This document shows, one piece after another, positions 1-12,160 of a stretch of 64,000 nucleotides of DNA. The notes below the pieces were generated by a model. The model worked only from the letters and a program-made list of their open reading frames with translations. It ran no database searches and was not told the DNA's origin. The position numbers and the translations under genes are program-made. Each line of letters starts with the position of its first letter. Position 1 is the stretch's first letter. Source of the stretch: Antennarius striatus (taxonomy: Eukaryota; Chordata; Actinopteri; Lophiiformes; Antennariidae); NCBI RefSeq assembly GCF_040054535.1, contig NC_090782.1, forward strand, positions 24,583,501 to 24,647,500, in the 5' to 3' direction.

Positions 1-218
1 TAAACCCGGAGCCTCTCAGCTGATTTTGCTGCAGATCCGTGAGACGCGCATCCCGAACCGGAACCGGACCAGAGCCTTTTGACCGGAGCCGCTCCGAACG
101 GACTTAACGGACATTAATCTGGATTAACGCCTCGATTCCAAAAGGATTTTAACGGTTTTTTAACGGATATTCTTCAACCGTACCGCGAAACCTGGTGGAT
201 TACTGCACCGACTTCAAC

Positions 219-1031
219 ATGACTCTGGAGGAGGTGGTCGGTTCCAACAGCACCGAGAAAAGGTACGCAGCCCGGGGCGCGTTCGAAACTCGCGTTCGTG
301 TTGTTGTTGTTGTTTTTTGTCCTTTTTTTGCGCACTTTTTTTTTTTTTGCGCTCTCTTTGCGTGCGTTTGGGCTCTAACCGCCGCTGTGTTTGCAGGATG
401 GAGACGGTGAGTCAGGCGCTGGAGGAGCTGCTGGTCGCCGCCCGGCAGAAGGACCGGCTCACGCTGGGGGTGTACGAGTCCGCCAAGCTCATGAACGTGT
501 GAGTGTTAGGGTGTTCTGGTTCTGATGGGGAACCCTGACACGAACCCCCACCCCCACTTTCACTCACACCTCTCTCTCTCCCCCCCCCTTCCCCATGCAG
601 AGACCCGGACAGCGTGGTTCTGTGCGTCCTAGCCACGGATGAGGAGGATGAAGGCGACATCGCGCTGCAGATCCACTTCACGCTGCTGCAGGCGTTCTGC
701 TGCGAGAACGACATCAACATCCTGCGGGTGTCCGGCCTCCGCCGGCTGGCCCGGGTCCTGGAGCAGGACACCCCCGAGGAGGGCAACGGCAACGAGCCCC
801 GGGACCTGCACTGCATCCTGGTCACCGTAAGTCCCAAAACCGTGCGTAATTGCGCGTCAAAGCGCGCATTTTCACGCGTCTAATCCGCCCTGTCCCCCCC
901 CCCCCCGTTGCTCGTAGAACCCCCCGGTGCAGCCGCTCCAGTGCCCCGCCCTGGAGAACATCGGCAGCTTCTGCGAGGAGAGCCGCTGCTGCAACCTGTG
1001 GGTTCCGTGTCTGGAGCTCCAGGACCGCTGA
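219..1031 (+). CDS. gadd45b: GADD45 beta-type stress sensor, complete, 4 exons
   Basis: Small acidic protein of the GADD45 family (L7Ae-like fold). In vertebrates these proteins bind MTK1/MEKK4, PCNA, p21 and CDK1 and link stress to p38/JNK signalling, growth arrest and active DNA demethylation. Coding exons are 219-262, 397-498, 601-826 and 918-1031; all junctions are GT-AG and phases join to give 161 aa, the normal family length. The N-terminus MTLEEVV, the block [19 protein letters not shown] (exons 2-3), the acidic [15 protein letters not shown] segment and the C-terminal CEESR...WVP motif are family hallmarks. The segment [16 protein letters not shown] is closest to GADD45B rather than A or G. 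The start is the first ATG of the frame and matches the conserved N-terminus. Bases 1-218 look like 5' UTR, so the promoter lies outside the window. Which teleost duplicate (ba or bb) this is cannot be told. Confidence 0.93.
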
Positions 1032-1527
1032 CCCGGCCCGACCCGAGTGAGACCGCCCTGAGCGCGGAGAGAGTGGAAAAAGGTCCATGCAGCCGCCCCC
1101 CCACCACCCCCCCTTCACCCCCCTGTCACGGGGGGAACGACGGGCGTTTGATCGGACCGAACCGGAGACTTCCTGCTGCCTGATTGGCTGATGGATGCGG
1201 GCGTGACTCCCGCCGGTCCGGACCGGTTCTGACGGGATGGGTTGCACAGGAGGAGGTCCCGGTACCGCAGAGAGAGGAGAGAACTTTTGTGTGTGTGTGA
1301 CGTCATCTGATGGACCAGCAGTCACGTGACTGACCCGAGGCACAACTGCATGAGCTCACCTGAGCTGCAGCCTTCTGACCTCATCGACCGACAGGACGTG
1401 ACGTCACGTGGTCCTGATTGGTTCTTGTCGCATGCATTGACAGACAAAGACTGATTGATCGTCATCAGCTGATCGGAAGCCGTCCTGATCTGATTGGTTG
1501 TTTTTATTGCTTCTGTTCTCATGTTGG

Positions 1528-1533
1528 AATAAA
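1528..1533 (+). terminator. Polyadenylation signal of gadd45b
   Basis: AATAAA lies 497 bases after the stop codon and is followed by a T-rich stretch at 1551-1558. This gives a 3' UTR of about 520 bases. Confidence 0.75.
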
Positions 1534-1559
1534 TGGTTGAAAATGAACGTTTTTTTTTC

Positions 1560-2235
1560 TGTTTGATCATTTAAACGCAGAAATCACATGACACACAAAT
1601 CGGTCCAGTTAGCTTACGCTAAGCGTTAGCGTTAGCCTTTGCTATTTATGTCCTATTAGTTCAGTGTTACCTTATGGATAATGTCATTAGCATCTGTCAG
1701 TTAGCCTCTGATTAAACTCACCTACAACGTATTAATAAAGCTTACAACAGTTAGCATTTTCTCCAAGTTAGCTTAGCTTTAGCTTCTGCATTTTTTTTTA
1801 GGTCCGCTAATCGGGTGTCTGGTATTAGCGTTGGCTTTGATGTCTAGTGGGCTAAGCGTTCACTTTATTTGTCTTCTAGCTTGTATTTAGCATTTAGCTC
1901 ATGCTAATTTTATTTGCGTCTGGGTGTTAAATAAATACATTCTATATGCAGTTAATTTAGCATTAGCATCTTTGTTATCGGAGCTTACATACAATAATAG
2001 GCTTTGTGTCCTGCTAGCTTTATTAGCATCTACATACTATCAATAAGTCAGGGTTAGCGTCCGTGTCCTGTTAGCTCACAGTGAGTCATTTTCCTGTGAA
2101 TAAACACATTTCTTTAGCGTTAGCTCGCGTCCTGTTAGCATTGCGTTGGCCGCCGCCCAGGGAACGGCGTGTTGTTTGTGCCTCGGGTTCTGGTTGTCGT
2201 GTCTTTATTTGAACGCTGTGTGAGGAATCTGTACA
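1560..2235. other. Gene-free spacer rich in TTAGC/GCTAA words
   Basis: No exon is visible. The stretch has an unusually high number of TTAGC and GCTAA words, often as GTTAGC or CTAGC. The same words recur through the desert, for example near 8,160, 9,260, 26,230 and 32,160. Confidence 0.5.
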
Positions 2236-2241
2236 ACACAC

Positions 2242-2280
<39 letters not shown>

Positions 2281-2286
2281 CACACA
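2236..2286. repeat. (AC)n microsatellite
   Basis: Fifty-one bases of AC repeat with two CG interruptions. The V-C and T-H runs it creates in six frames are not proteins. Confidence 0.95.
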
Positions 2287-2859
2287 GAACACGGAACAGC
2301 ACGTCCTTCCAGCTGTGTGTTTGTGTGACCTGTCGGGTTGTAAAGTGAGGCGCAGCAGCGAAACTCTTTCCAAACAGCCCCCCGGGGCCTCTGCCCGTGA
2401 TGTCACATCCTGATGTCACATCCTGTTGTAACGGGGACTCCACGACTCCGCTGACGCCACTGACTGCTTGTGTTGGCTGGCGTCCCGCCCCCGACCGGTC
2501 GCCAACGCCTTTGACATTTAGATTTAAGATAATCCTGAACCGACATCAAAGCCTGGGAGAGAAACTCAGCATGAAAGTTTTAAAAGGTGCACGTTAGCTT
2601 AGCATGTGAGCGAAATGAGTTTGCATGAAAACGGAATCAAATTCCCTCAGTTTTACACGACTGCACACCTAGTGTTGTCACGGAGATGCCTGTTTTACAG
2701 AACGAGTTCCTGTTTTTTCGTGTTTTAACACGCTAGCGCTGTTTCACGGCGTCCTTGTGTGTCTAGGAATCTACAACCTGCTTAAAAAAAAAGGATAAAA
2801 ATAATTCTCTTTAAAATTCTGAAAAATCATTTTATATGAACTTTCGGACACGGTTATTG

Positions 2860-3062
2860 TTAGTTTTATATTTTTTATTATATTTATAATATATATATAA
2901 AATATATATATTCAATTTATTTATTTTATTTTTTAATTATATTTCATATATTAATATCATAATAATAATTAATTATTATTATCATTAATAATAATAATTA
3001 ATATATATTTATTTCAAATTATTTCTAATTAATTATATTTTTATTATATTTATTTTTTATGA
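2860..3062. other. AT-rich block
   Basis: About 200 bases of almost pure A/T, made of short TATA, ATAAT and TTATT words. No coding potential and no clear period. Confidence 0.7.
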
Positions 3063-4735
3063 TACGGTTAGCATTGCAACTAGTTGCTGTGGCGCTAACT
3101 CGGTTGCTAATGGCTACATAACATAAACAGTGTGCGGACGTAGACGGACACTCCCCGACTGTTTGCTGGGCCGATCTGACATCAGTCGTGCAGAAACATG
3201 GACGTCAGCGTGGACGTAGCACCGCTCCGCCCTGCCCAGCCCCGCCCCGCCCAGCCCCGCCCACCTCCGGTCACGCCCAGTCCGGTCTGCAGGTCTGCAA
3301 CTGCACTCCTTGTTCACTTGATTATTCATCACTGCTCAGGTTGTGCTAATAGCAAGAGCAGATCTCTTGATTTCCATTGGAAGCTGCGAGTCACATGATC
3401 TCTAAAAATGATCATTGGTGTGAAAAACGCTCAGCGAGTCGATGAAGACTGAACGCTCCAATCAGAGGGACGGTTTAAAGCGTTCCTTTCTCCATGAACG
3501 GCGGTAGTTTTAGCCGTCGCTACATTAGCCGCCGCTAACCGGGTGATGTCACTTCCTTGTTTGTGTGTGATCAGCCTCTGATGTCCATCAGCTGTCAGGA
3601 ATTGCAGCTTTATTTTTAGACAAAACGTCGTTCTCGGTTATTTCTGTTCATCCACGATGAAGAGGCCTCCCCGCTCTTTAGCCCTGCGTCACCGTGGAAA
3701 CACACCGAGCCCGCCGATTGGACGGCCGGTGGCTGAGCAGCCGGTAGGGACCGGGAGCTGCGAGGGGAACGTCGACGCGTTACGTAGGGAGATCCTGCAG
3801 CGACGTCACGGACCATGTAAGGGTACTTCAGGAGCAGCGGCGAGCGTCGGAAAGATGAGTCACAGAGGAGGAGGAGGATGGGGAGAGGATGAGGGGATGA
3901 GGAAGAGGACTGATAGATGGAAGGAGACACTTCCTGTCTGTGTTTGTAGACCGGTTCGGCACTTCCTGTCCCGTGTTCCTGGACCGGACCGGTACTTCCT
4001 GTGTCAGCAGATGTTGCTCCTGGTAACGCCTCCTCCAACCGGGTTCTCCATCCAATCCGGCCAAGTCCCGCCCACCAGAACAAAAAGAAAACTCGGGGTT
4101 GGCAATGCATTCTGGGAGAGGCAGATGGAGAAAAGCATCTGTTGTATTTGTGGACATCTGGATGCGTGAACGGTTTCGTTCGTGAACGCGAGGACACAAT
4201 AATAAAAACCCGTTTAGAGGTTTCGTTTGATCTCCAGGCTCAGCCAATCAGAGAACAGCAGCTCCTTTCTTCTCCGTCTCCGTCTGGACTATAAATATCT
4301 GCTCTGGAAGACGCCGGTTATTTTTGTCCCAGCTGAGGCTAAATTTACTTCCACGAGGCGTCTCCCTGCTCGTCCCGCCACAGAATAACCCCAACCCCCC
4401 CCCCCAACCTCCCCTCCTCCCCCTGTGTTCAGGAGCCAAACCACATGGCGGGGGCCGCCGGCTGTTTGCGTGGCTGGACTCAGAGAAACAGACAGAAAAG
4501 CTTCAGCCAGAAGCTTCAAAACTAAAGTGACTAAAGTCTTTATTCGTACCGAGGGCTGAACTGTTTTTTTTTTTTTGCAGACAGGAGATTTAAGAAAAAA
4601 GGTCTAACTGCCCCGATGGGGTATTTGTATCAATTAGCATGTGGCTATTTCAGTCCTGTAGCACTTTGTTTTACCCTTAGGGATCCATCAGAAGATGTAG
4701 AAGGTGGGAGCAATCAGGAACGGGCCGTCATGCTG
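3063..4735. other. Intergenic, no gene recognised
   Basis: Mixed-composition sequence. Long frames overlap on both strands at 3,616-4,247, but they resemble no family and lack splice context. A short (CCCGCCC) cluster sits at 3,226-3,262. Confidence 0.5.
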
Positions 4736-4737
4736 TC

Positions 4738-4782
4738 TTAATTTCCCTTCAGGGATCATAATCAGTATATAAAAATGAATAA
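4738..4782 (+). repeat. Possible SINE/LINE 3' tail fragment
   Basis: The words TAATTTCCCTTCAGGGATCA followed by an A-rich stretch resemble the common tail of fish SINEs and L2/RTE-type LINEs. A similar tail occurs on the minus strand at 40,340-40,362. Confidence 0.3.
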
Positions 4783-4785
4783 AAC

Positions 4786-4925
4786 TAGACGTGGGAGCGC
4801 CGCAGGGCTGCGTACTCGGACATCTGTTGTTTTAAATCTACATCAGAAAACCCATCTCAGACTGATGACGTCTGCTTTTATCGCAGATGACCTCCTCCTT
4901 TTCACGTCACCTGACTCATGCAGTT
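4786..4925 (+). pseudogene. Decayed non-LTR retrotransposon reverse transcriptase fragment
   Basis: One frame reads VGAPQGCVLGHLLF, close to the RT block 'GxPQGxxLxPLLF'. About 50 bases on, after in-frame stops and a frame change, it reads IADDLLLFTSPD, close to the catalytic (Y/F)ADD block. Order and spacing are shorter than in an intact RT, so this is an old, internally deleted copy. The clade cannot be fixed. Confidence 0.5.
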
Positions 4926-4929
4926 AGCC

Positions 4930-5982
4930 GCTACTAGCTGGGTTTTTATTTAATTTTATTTTTTAAATGTTTTAATTCCGGCGTGGATTCTGCACTGTTT
5001 TCCGACGGGTTAAACATCTGCAGGGGGGAGTATAAAGTCCAAAACATGTGTTTTATTAGATACCTTTGAATGCTTTTAACTCACTTTTTACCGTCACCGT
5101 CACACAAAATAATTCCTGTTCGGCACGCGAGGAAAAAAAAGACGAGAATCCGCTGCTGGTTTGATGTTGAAGGAAAAAACCACTTTCTTCTCCTCCTCAA
5201 CCAATCAGAGATCATCTAAACACCATCACAGAGCCTCCTTTCTCTCAGCCCACAATTACAGACCGTGTGCTGAGGTACCCCACCACCCAGCGACCACCAG
5301 TCCAACCCCACCCACCCAAACCGCGCTTTGATCCACGACCCAAACGTCCCCTCCTCCCCTGCTTGCTGCAGGAGACCCCTCCAGCTTCTGTTTCTCCTCC
5401 AGAAACCACAAACCAGAGGGACTCTGAGGATCCGGACCTGCACCAAGAACCACCTTCAGAGGTATGCAGGAAAAACCTGGAGAGTCCAAGTCAGAAAGAC
5501 CTGACCCCCCCCCCCCCCGATGGAACTGTTCTTTTATCTCTACAATCAGACGGTGAAGAACGAAGGTCTGCTTTCCTGGAACACCTGAACGCTGCATTCA
5601 GGTGTTCTCTGGAGAATCTGTTGAGATGACTATCTGAAGGTCTGCACAGCTTTTTTCTGCTATTATGCAAATTTCAGTTGTCAAGTAATTCCCAGAATTC
5701 CCTGCTGGGGCAAAAAAACCCTCAATGAAACGGCCTGAGGGGACCCCCACCCCACCTGAACTGCTGCACCTGAAGCACCTGGATTTTCCAAAATTACCTG
5801 ACCTTGAAGGTAACGTGGAGTTTAGAGCGGGTTGATTCTGGTCCAGACTCAGCTGTGATTGGCTGACGGAGATGATGGGGGGGGGGGATAATGTAAGGAG
5901 GTCCATTAAAGACATCCTGTTTGTCAAGAGTCGACGGTCGGTGTTGTCTGAACACTCCACCTGAACAGGTGCAGGAGCTCAG
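4930..5982. other. Intergenic, no gene recognised
   Basis: A proline-rich frame at 5,267-5,629 (+) is caused by C-rich sequence and is mirrored by frames on the other strand. No family resemblance, so no gene is called. Confidence 0.45.
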
Positions 5983-6054
5983 GTGTGTGTGTGTGCGTGT
6001 GTGTGCGTGTGTGTGCGTGTGTGTGTGCGTGTGTGTGCGTGTGTGTGTGTGTGT
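5983..6054. repeat. (GT)n/(GTGTGC)n microsatellite
   Basis: Seventy-two bases of GT repeat regularly broken by GC, giving a mixed GT/GC purine-pyrimidine alternation. Confidence 0.95.
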
Positions 6055-7091
6055 TCAGCGACGCTCTCACCTGTCACTCGGCAACCGGGCTGTAAACACC
6101 CCGCCTCTCGAAAACACGTCCAGAATACAACCCGGCTGATGGACCAACGCTTCCTCCTCATTGGTCGGAGCCCTTAGCAACAGGAAGTTCTTCACGTTTA
6201 AATGAGTCCTGCTCTCGTGAGCTTCCTGCCTGCTATAAACGCACACGCGACGCACATACGTGTAGCGTGTTGACGGGATGTTCATGTTTTTATCTTTAAA
6301 AAAAACCCAAACATCTTCAAATGTGTTTTATAAGTTTATTATAATAAAGATTTATTGCAGACAGAGCAGTGGAGGGACTGATTACACGAGTCACATGATC
6401 AAGTGACACTGATGCTAATGCTAATGCTAATGCATTAGCTAATGCAAACCTCATCTTTTATTCAGATGATGTTACCTTAAGGATGAGTCAGCGCTTTGTT
6501 CCCCACAACTCACATCGACCCACCTCCGTCGTCATGGAGACCGGGATAAACAAAGTGTCCCCTGACGACCGCTCCGTGGTCCCGCCCCTTTAATGGACGG
6601 CAACGGTCGTGGCGGCGAATGGGACGGCCGGACAAGCTGTCGCCTCTTTGTTCCGCTCGCCGGCCGTCTGCTTCTTCTGTGGTGCGTAACGTTACGCGGC
6701 CGCTTGGGGGGCTCAGTTTCAGCCGCCGTCACGCCCCCCCCATTCACCCCTCACACAATGAGACACCTGAGCTGCTGATGGCGAAGCGGGAAAACATGGA
6801 CAAAACGCCGACCCTGAAGGCAGCACGGCACCAGGAGTACTCAAGTACTTCCTGAGTAAGTGTGACCCTATCTGCTCTGGTTGGGTGGGTGGGGGGGTGG
6901 GGGGCCTAAAATTAGACTATAATAGCCCCTGGACCGCTTCTCCCGGCTTTCCCTGAAAGCACCACAGCGACCCTCCCCACGCCCAAAACCACCAACCCAC
7001 TGTCACCACAGGCCCCGCCCTGCAGAGAGAGGGGCTCCGCCCACGGGACATTACAGCAGACCCCGACCCCCCCCAAGAAAAACTAAAGTGT

Positions 7092-7126
7092 GCATCCATC
7101 CATCCATCCATCCATCCATCCATCCA
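7092..7126. repeat. (ATCC)n microsatellite
   Basis: About nine copies of the tetranucleotide, without interruption. Confidence 0.95.
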
Positions 7127-7377
7127 GGATGAATGTTCTTCGTCCTGACCAGACATGGAACCTCCTCAGAGGGTTTGGGTTTTTTTTGGGGTGGGGGGGA
7201 CAGGGTTGAGGAGAGGGGTGGAAAACGTGGGATTTGAACCTCCGCCCTCCTGCCTAGCATCTGTTAGCGTTAGCTCGCTGCTACCGAAACACAACGTTGT
7301 GAAAGAACAACGAGGCATGTCTGTGCAGGGGGAGAAGAAAATGTGAAGATTGCGTGCAACACAATACACCTCAGAGA

Positions 7378-7379
7378 AC

Positions 7380-7466
<87 letters not shown>
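7378..7466. repeat. (AC)n microsatellite, about 89 bp
   Basis: Uninterrupted AC repeat, perfect over its whole length. Confidence 0.97.
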
Positions 7467-7468
<2 letters not shown>

Positions 7469-7594
7469 TGACTCATGCTGATTTCAACAGTCGCTCTTCA
7501 GTGTAAAGTCAGAAACAAACACCCACAGCCGACTTCGGGCTTTGCCCTGCAGCCGACGGACGCAAACACACTCGCCACGCCAACCCCCACATAG

Positions 7595-7599
7595 ACACA

Positions 7600-7634
<35 letters not shown>
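7595..7634. repeat. (AC)n microsatellite, short
   Basis: Forty bases of AC with one AT interruption, 130 bases after the previous array and in the same orientation. Confidence 0.93.
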
Positions 7635-7637
<3 letters not shown>

Positions 7638-8069
7638 GCAGACGGGTGAAACCGCTTGTGTCCCAGACCTGACTCAGAACACAGCCCGCCTGCTGGAAAT
7701 AGACGTGTCCAAATGTCAGACCGGAGTGACGCCAGACGGACGGGTCACAGGCCGTCACGGGATCTCCGAGCGGAGGACGGCGGTGACGGCAGCCGCCTCG
7801 CTCCGATGAAAACCTCAAGCCGGACCTTCTTAGTCTGTCCGCCGCTTCAGACCGTTTCCCATTGGCTAAGGTCAATGGAAACCTTTGCACTTCCAAGGCG
7901 GAAACGTATGATTGTTACCACGCGTTAGCAAAGTAATGCTAACCGAAAAAAGACAATGATAGCGGCGTGATGCTAACATTCACTCGTTCATGACGTCTCA
8001 GTGAAAACCCCGACTGGTGCTGACGGATGGACGCACTGGATGCAATTGGCTACAGGAAGTTAGCCTCTC

Positions 8070-8140
8070 ATCTTCTCGTCTCTCTTGCTACGCTGATGAC
8101 ACCCAACTCTACGTCACCGATGACGCCGGGCAGATCTACC
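8070..8140 (+). pseudogene. Decayed LINE reverse transcriptase fragment (YADD box)
   Basis: One frame reads LSCYADDTQLYVT, the catalytic box of L2/CR1/Rex-type non-LTR reverse transcriptases, where 'YADDTQLY' is almost invariant. Upstream and downstream codons are not recognisable, so only a short remnant survives. Confidence 0.6.
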
Positions 8141-8154
8141 TGTTTGTAAGCTTC

Positions 8155-8184
8155 AAAACTAGCTTAGCATGCTAAGCTAGTTTT
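8155..8184. repeat. Perfect 30-bp palindrome
   Basis: The 15 bases AAAACTAGCTTAGCA are followed at once by their exact reverse complement. A second, imperfect copy of the same words follows to about 8,235, so the region can fold in several ways. Confidence 0.9.
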
Positions 8185-8239
8185 AAGCATGCTAAGCTAA
8201 AAACTAGCTCAGCATGACTAGCATGCTAAGCTAGTGCAA

Positions 8240-9941
8240 CCGAGGGGAGGAAGACATTAGCTGCACACACACTCCAAACTCCTTCACGGGCGCTGACAAA
8301 ACATGGAGAAGGAGACACGCGTGAGTTTTTCACGCGTTTTACTTGCTGTTATTTTAGCTGCCCGTCTTTTGTTTCGTTAGGTCTTCGAGTTCTTTTCGTT
8401 TGTCTGATTTTTTTCAATCTCTCCGCACGCAAACAGTGTAAAAGATGCCGTATAAATAGAGTTCAGCTTTCGTCGGCGCTGGGCGAGCCTGCTGTGGTTC
8501 CTTCAGTCTGGAACATTCCCGATCACCCGAGACTGTGCTAATATTTAACTTCACGTCGCCTTCCGTGCCTTTAACGCACATCAGTAAATTTACGGAGCTT
8601 TTTTTCCTGCTTGTCTTCACAAACGCGAGCAAGGAGTCACCTGAGTTGACGGCGTGACCTCAGGTAGACGCCTCCCACAGGTACGGCTGGTTTAGCAAGC
8701 AGCTTATCCTTAGCGTTGGGTTAGCCCGCACAAATTACTATCATTTTCAGGAACGTAAATGATGAATCGTGACTAGAGTTTGGCACCGAGTTGCTCATTT
8801 GTTTCCCTACAGAGACACAACCTGAATGTCTGCAGCGCAGCCAATAAGAAGCCAGCAGCAGTGTTCGAAGTTCAGGCTGTTCAGCTTCATTTTAATAGTC
8901 AAACAGTCCTGAGCGTTTGCTCCCAGCAGAGGTCACATGACCTCAGACCACCTCTGAGGTCACATCTGACTACTTCACCCCTGCAAACGTGACATCATCA
9001 CCTCAGAACTGTGACATCATCAAGTCATCATCAGCCCGTCTGGCTCGTCGGTCTGCTTATCGATCCGTCAAGGGTTTAAATTCCTCGTCGTCGGAGGTGT
9101 CGATCAGGGGTCAGAGGTCAGAGGGTTTCTCAGGCTCTGCAGGAGTCGAGGTGTGAACCGACCCCCCCACCCCTCCACCCCTACAGCTGTTGGCCCGGCT
9201 GGGGTCAGAGGTCAACTAGAGGAGACATTCCTTACCTCCACCGGCAGAGACACAAGCTAGCTAGTAGCAGCTAGCAGCTAGCAGTCAGTGTTGTCACATG
9301 CCGGCTGCATTCCTCACATTCCCAGGATGAAGGAATGCGGCCCGTCGGCAACGCCTAGAAAAACCGTCAGGGCCGCAGCGCCGCAGAGAACCCCGGGACG
9401 GAATCCACTTGGACGCCGGCTGGCGCCGCCTGAGTCTCTGTGTGGTCCTGGAGGGGGCGGGGCTCGGTCTATAGTTTGGGTTTACCACACGTCTGGAGGC
9501 CGAGACGGGCGGAGCCGAGGTGGAAAGCATGACCGTGATAGGCTGGTTTAATGACGCCGTTAAAACAGAATCACTTTAGCAAAGTGACGGTTAGCAGAGG
9601 AGGCTAACGCACCGCTAGCAACCGCCCCCCAGATGAGACGATCCCGTCTGGACTCGTCTTCTGGGTTCGATGCCCAGCAGACGTCTTCCTGTCGCGGCTC
9701 ATTTGCATCTTGTTTGCATCATATTTGCATAAATAAGTACATTTGTGATTCCTCTCATTCGTTGGCTCCACCCATAACTGGCATGCACTGAAGCCCCGCC
9801 CCCGGCCTTTTACTGATGTAGGCGACGCCTCAAAGCAGCCAGGAAGACGGATCCTCATGACTCAGGAGTCTGGGGGGGGTTGAGTCAGAGGGGGCAAAAT
9901 CCGGCGCTGGGAGACACAACAGGATCCGACAGTCTGCTGCC

Positions 9942-9942
<1 letters not shown>
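8240..9942. other. Intergenic, no gene recognised
   Basis: Unique-looking sequence with scattered GCTAGC words and short T/C runs. No coding exon or RNA gene is supportable. Confidence 0.45.

Positions 9943-10025
<83 letters not shown>
9943..10025. repeat. (AC)n microsatellite, about 83 bp
   Basis: Perfect AC array. Confidence 0.97.
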
Positions 10026-10026
<1 letters not shown>

Positions 10027-11597
10027 CATCTGGACGCAAACATGTTGTGATCCAGGCGTTCAGACTGTTGCACAACGTCTTCAGCTTTCGATGACATCAT
10101 CAGACGTTCGCTCACAAACACAATCTGTTGAGATCAGGGATGAGCCGGAGCTCAAAGCTGATTGGCTGCCGCTGCAGAAGCTCCAGACGCTCCTCTGACC
10201 TGGAGTCGTCCTGGCGTGTGACGCTAGCGTGCCATGCTAGCTGACAAGCCGTTATTCGGCCAGAACACATGTAGCGTGAGCTCTAATGTCAAAGTAATAC
10301 AGTGAGACCACGCCCACAAGGAGGTTTAGCTCCGCCTCCACTTAGAGCTCCTGGACTTAAAAGCCGTGCTAGCTAGAAACCATCATGCTAGCTACTGTCG
10401 TGTGTGCTAATCTTGCAATTTATACTCATACTAACTAACTAACTAACTCAGGATCAGCACAAACCAACATCCAATCAGGTGTCAGCCGAATGCTGAGTCG
10501 CCAGCTGGAAACCGTCCAATGAGAGTAGTCACACCCCTCTGGTCGGCTCTGGACCAATGAGGATGAGCCTCCACAGGCTGTTATTTAAGACGTTACATGT
10601 GTTCAACATTATTAGTCTAAGCAGTAATTATTTTTTTAAAAGTACAAAATAATAATTATTATATATAATTATATATTATTATTGTATTTAACTCTATAAT
10701 TATTAACGACTGCGTGGAACCTCCTAGAATATCACAGATCCTTAACAAAGAGCAAAACATAAATAGAACTAAAAGTGAACAATAAGTGACGTCGTGTGAC
10801 GTAAATGTGATGACGCAGGCGCTAACGTGTTAGCGTGTTAGCAGTGAACTCGTGCCCTTTGCGAATGGGCGCTGAGACAGTGAGACTGTTTTTCATTGGT
10901 GGAATGCCTTTCTATTTTTAACCTGAAAAATGTGACAGAAACCAAAACAGGATGCCATGGATTCCCGGCCACGCCCACAAGCCACGCCCACACGCTTTAA
11001 TGTCAGTCGCTATTTTTCCTGCAGTAATTCTCCTTTAAATAATTAATTTTGTACATTTTGTGACTCATTATAGTGATTTATAAACTTGTTTTTAGAACTA
11101 AAGGCGGTGCTCTGCGGGTGGGCGTGGCCTGAAGTGTGATTGGCCGTTTTTCCCATGATGCTGCGGACGTCAGTTCCTACATTCTGCCGCATTTTTGCCA
11201 ATAAAATGAAGGTAGAACGTTTGGCTCCGCCCATGACCTTTTCTTTGATAATTTTATGGCGTCCGTCTGTCTGTCACTCACGTCAGAGGAATGCCGGTGA
11301 CATCACCCGAGGGGGCGGGGCCGAGGAACAATAGTAACCACGCAGACTGACCTCGGATCAGGGTTGAAACTGATTCCCTCAGGAGTTAAATTTATCCGAC
11401 GTGGATATTTCTTTACTGACGTTAAGCTGCATTTGTTGTTCTTTTGATGGTTTTACATAAAGTTTTCTTGAAGACAAAAAAAATATCTTAAGTGACATTT
11501 TAAGGGAATTTTAAAATGTTTGTTTTTAGAGTTTATTTAGCTTTTCAAGCGTTTCCTGTGTCTTTAAAGTTTAAAGCTGATGCAGTCATTTTTCTAG

Positions 11598-11598
<1 letters not shown>
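10026..11598. other. Intergenic, no gene recognised
   Basis: Contains (ACTA)n at 10,428-10,448 and an AT-rich patch at 10,625-10,700. Nothing else is identifiable. Confidence 0.45.

Positions 11599-11641
<43 letters not shown>
11599..11641. repeat. (CA)n microsatellite
   Basis: Forty-three bases of perfect CA. Confidence 0.95.
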
Positions 11642-11643
<2 letters not shown>

Positions 11644-12127
11644 AATTGTCATCACGAAACAGGAAGCGACACGATGTGCAGTGAAAGCTGCCCCTCCCTG
11701 ACCTTTGACCTTTCTCCTGACTCCCTGCTGACCGTGTTACAGGAAGGAGGTCGGGTCACGCCGCAGCTCAGGGTGGAGGCTAATGCTAACGCTAATCCAA
11801 TGTGCCATGCTACGTTGGGTGCTACGTTTATTAGCCAACAGGAAGTCTGGAGCAGATTCTGGAGACAAACATAAAATGTTTCCTGGAAATGATTCCATCT
11901 CTTCTCTGCAGAAACCGTCCAATCCGGAGTCCGGATCAGCCGAGACCCGAGACCGAGAGTCCCGTCCTGACGCTAACGTAGCGGCGCTGGAAACACACAC
12001 CCACCGGAAACACACACTGTGTCCCTCTGATCCAGATCCAGATCCAGATCCTAGAGCCTGTCCTCGTTTCTCAGAAGAACGCAAAGCTGGGAGGAACAGA
12101 ACAGAGTGTCCAGAGGAAATGCATGCG

Positions 12128-12131
<4 letters not shown>

Positions 12132-12160
<29 letters not shown>
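12132..12160. repeat. (TG)n microsatellite, short
   Basis: Fourteen TG units within otherwise unique sequence. Confidence 0.93.

Noticed and set aside
822-1343. 173-codon minus-strand frame over gadd45b exon 4 and 3' UTR
   Set aside because: Antisense shadow of GC-rich gadd45b sequence with no family resemblance.
3616-4247. Overlapping frames of 193, 170 and 139 codons on both strands
   Set aside because: Low-complexity Ser/Pro/Arg composition, overlap on both strands, no domain and no splice context.
5256-5629. Proline-rich 120-codon frame
   Set aside because: Caused by C-runs; mirrored by a minus-strand frame; no recognisable protein.
7225-7260. Minus-strand GGTTCAAATCCCA word, possible tRNA gene
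   Set aside because: Only the B-box arm is present; no A box, anticodon arm or acceptor stem can be drawn.
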